From Oscillospiraceae bacterium (lineage in GTDB: Bacteria > Bacillota_A > Clostridia > Oscillospirales > Oscillospiraceae): a stretch of DNA of 6,828 nucleotides. Shown one piece after another: positions 6,022 to 6,828 of this stretch. Every line of letters begins with the position of its first letter. The first letter of the stretch is position 1. The stretch lies in assembly GCA_017537045.1 (NCBI GenBank), contig JAFYLN010000219.1, positions 1 to 6,828 on the forward strand. Reading direction: 5' to 3'. The notes below the pieces were generated by a model. The model had not been told where the DNA came from and made no database searches. It saw only the letters and a program-made list of their open reading frames with translations. The translations under genes and the position numbers were made by a program.

Positions 6022-6828
6022 ATGAAAAACACGTTTGGAACCAGCGTAGCTGTTACCCTTTTGGGAGAAAGCCACGGAGAATATATTGGAGCCATTATCG
6101 ACGGTATGGCTCCCGGAATTGACATTGACTACGATTATATTGCCCACATGTTGACCCTCCGCCGTCCTTCCGGAAAGATCTCTACGCCCCGGCAGGAGCA
6201 GGACAACTACAAAATTGTCAGCGGTATTTGCAATGGAAAGACTACTGGCACACCGATTACCATTCTCATTCCCAACGAGAATGTGAAAAGCGGCGATTAT
6301 AGCCAAATGCGAACCGTTGCACGGCCTTCCCATGCTGACTTTACCGCTGAGTGCAAATACCACGGCTTCCAGGATTCCAGAGGCGGCGGACATTTCAGCG
6401 GAAGGATCACCGCAGCTCTGGTGGCTGCTGGTGCCATCTGCAAATGTGCTCTGGAGCGAAAAGATATCTTTATCGGCACCCATGTTAAAAAATGTGCCGG
6501 TGTCCCGGACAGAGATTTTGCTGATCTTGCTGACGATATTCAGAGTCTTAATGAAAAGACCTTTGCGGTTCTTGACGAAGAACGCGGAAAGAAGATGCAG
6601 GAGGCTATTCTGACGGCAGCTTCAGAAGGCGACAGTGTTGGCGGCATCCTGGAGACTGCTGTGATCGGTGTACCAGCAGGTGTTGGTGAGCCCTGGTTTG
6701 ATTCTATGGAAGGACTACTTGCTCACATGCTGTTCTCCATCCCAGCTGTGAAGGGTGTTGAATTTGGAACGGGTTTTGCCATTGCCGATCTGAAAGGCAG
6801 TGAAGCCAACGACCAGCTTCGGATGGAA
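6022..6828 (+). CDS. aroC: Chorismate synthase, partial (C-terminus beyond window)
   Basis: It removes phosphate from EPSP to give chorismate with reduced FMN as cofactor, the last common step and the source of the PheA substrate. 269 codons are visible; the family is usually 350-390 residues, so roughly the last 90-120 are missing at the right edge. Motifs seen are LLGESHG (13-19), with H18 as the first catalytic histidine, RRPSGKISTPRQEQD (47-61), RPSHAD (101-106), with H104 as the second, and DSRGGGHFSGR (118-128). VPAGVGEPWFDS and GVEFGTGF appear near the cut end. GGAAGG inside the end of aroB lies nine bases before the ATG. The five-base gap to aroB indicates one transcript. No stop, frameshift or missing active-site residue is seen in the visible part. 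Confidence 0.97.
   Translation, partial: MKNTFGTSVAVTLLGESHGEYIGAIIDGMAPGIDIDYDYIAHMLTLRRPSGKISTPRQEQDNYKIVSGICNGKTTGTPITILIPNENVKSGDYSQMRTVARPSHADFTAECKYHGFQDSRGGGHFSGRITAALVAAGAICKCALERKDIFIGTHVKKCAGVPDRDFADLADDIQSLNEKTFAVLDEERGKKMQEAILTAASEGDSVGGILETAVIGVPAGVGEPWFDSMEGLLAHMLFSIPAVKGVEFGTGFAIADLKGSEANDQLRME

Noticed and set aside
6317..6613. Plus-strand open frame of 98 codons near the right edge
   Set aside because: It is in another frame within aroC, which has conserved motifs throughout this stretch.

Overview
The window looks like chromosomal DNA of a Clostridia-type Firmicute, probably a gut or rumen anaerobe of the Oscillospiraceae/Lachnospiraceae kind. The evidence is two T-box leaders, strong AGGAG-type ribosome binding sites, TTGACA/TATTAT-type promoters and moderate GC content with tightly packed genes. 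The species cannot be named from the sequence alone. I see no mobile element, CRISPR array, tRNA or rRNA.

Layout. (1) Positions 1-1971, minus strand: one long gene, cut by the left edge. It encodes an XRE-type helix-turn-helix domain, then a cupin domain, then an AMP-forming acyl-CoA synthetase of the medium-chain (MACS) type. (2) Positions 1972-2859: an 888-base non-coding divergent control region. It holds two T-box (tRNA-sensing) leaders read outward in opposite directions, each with its own promoter and its own leader terminator; about 180 bases of AT-rich DNA separate the two -35 boxes. (3) Positions 2860-6828, plus strand: a compact operon aroF (DAHP synthase), pheA (chorismate mutase-prephenate dehydratase), aroB (3-dehydroquinate synthase) and aroC (chorismate synthase, cut by the right edge), with gaps of 24, 10 and 5 bases.

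How it works together. The right operon supplies the first, second and last steps to chorismate plus the two steps from chorismate to phenylpyruvate. Its T-box has a well-placed UUC (Phe) specifier, so the operon should be read through when uncharged tRNA-Phe accumulates. The left gene has its own T-box, whose most likely specifier is also UUC, although this one is less certain. A T-box in front of an acyl-CoA synthetase is unusual. A reasonable hypothesis is that the left gene activates an aryl acid such as phenylacetate to its CoA ester. Reductive carboxylation by an indolepyruvate/phenylpyruvate:ferredoxin oxidoreductase, followed by transamination, would then give phenylalanine. Under this model one phenylalanine shortage signal opens de novo synthesis on one side and salvage from an aryl acid on the other. 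The substrate and the salvage role are inferred; the architecture, both T-boxes and the gene order are visible in the sequence.
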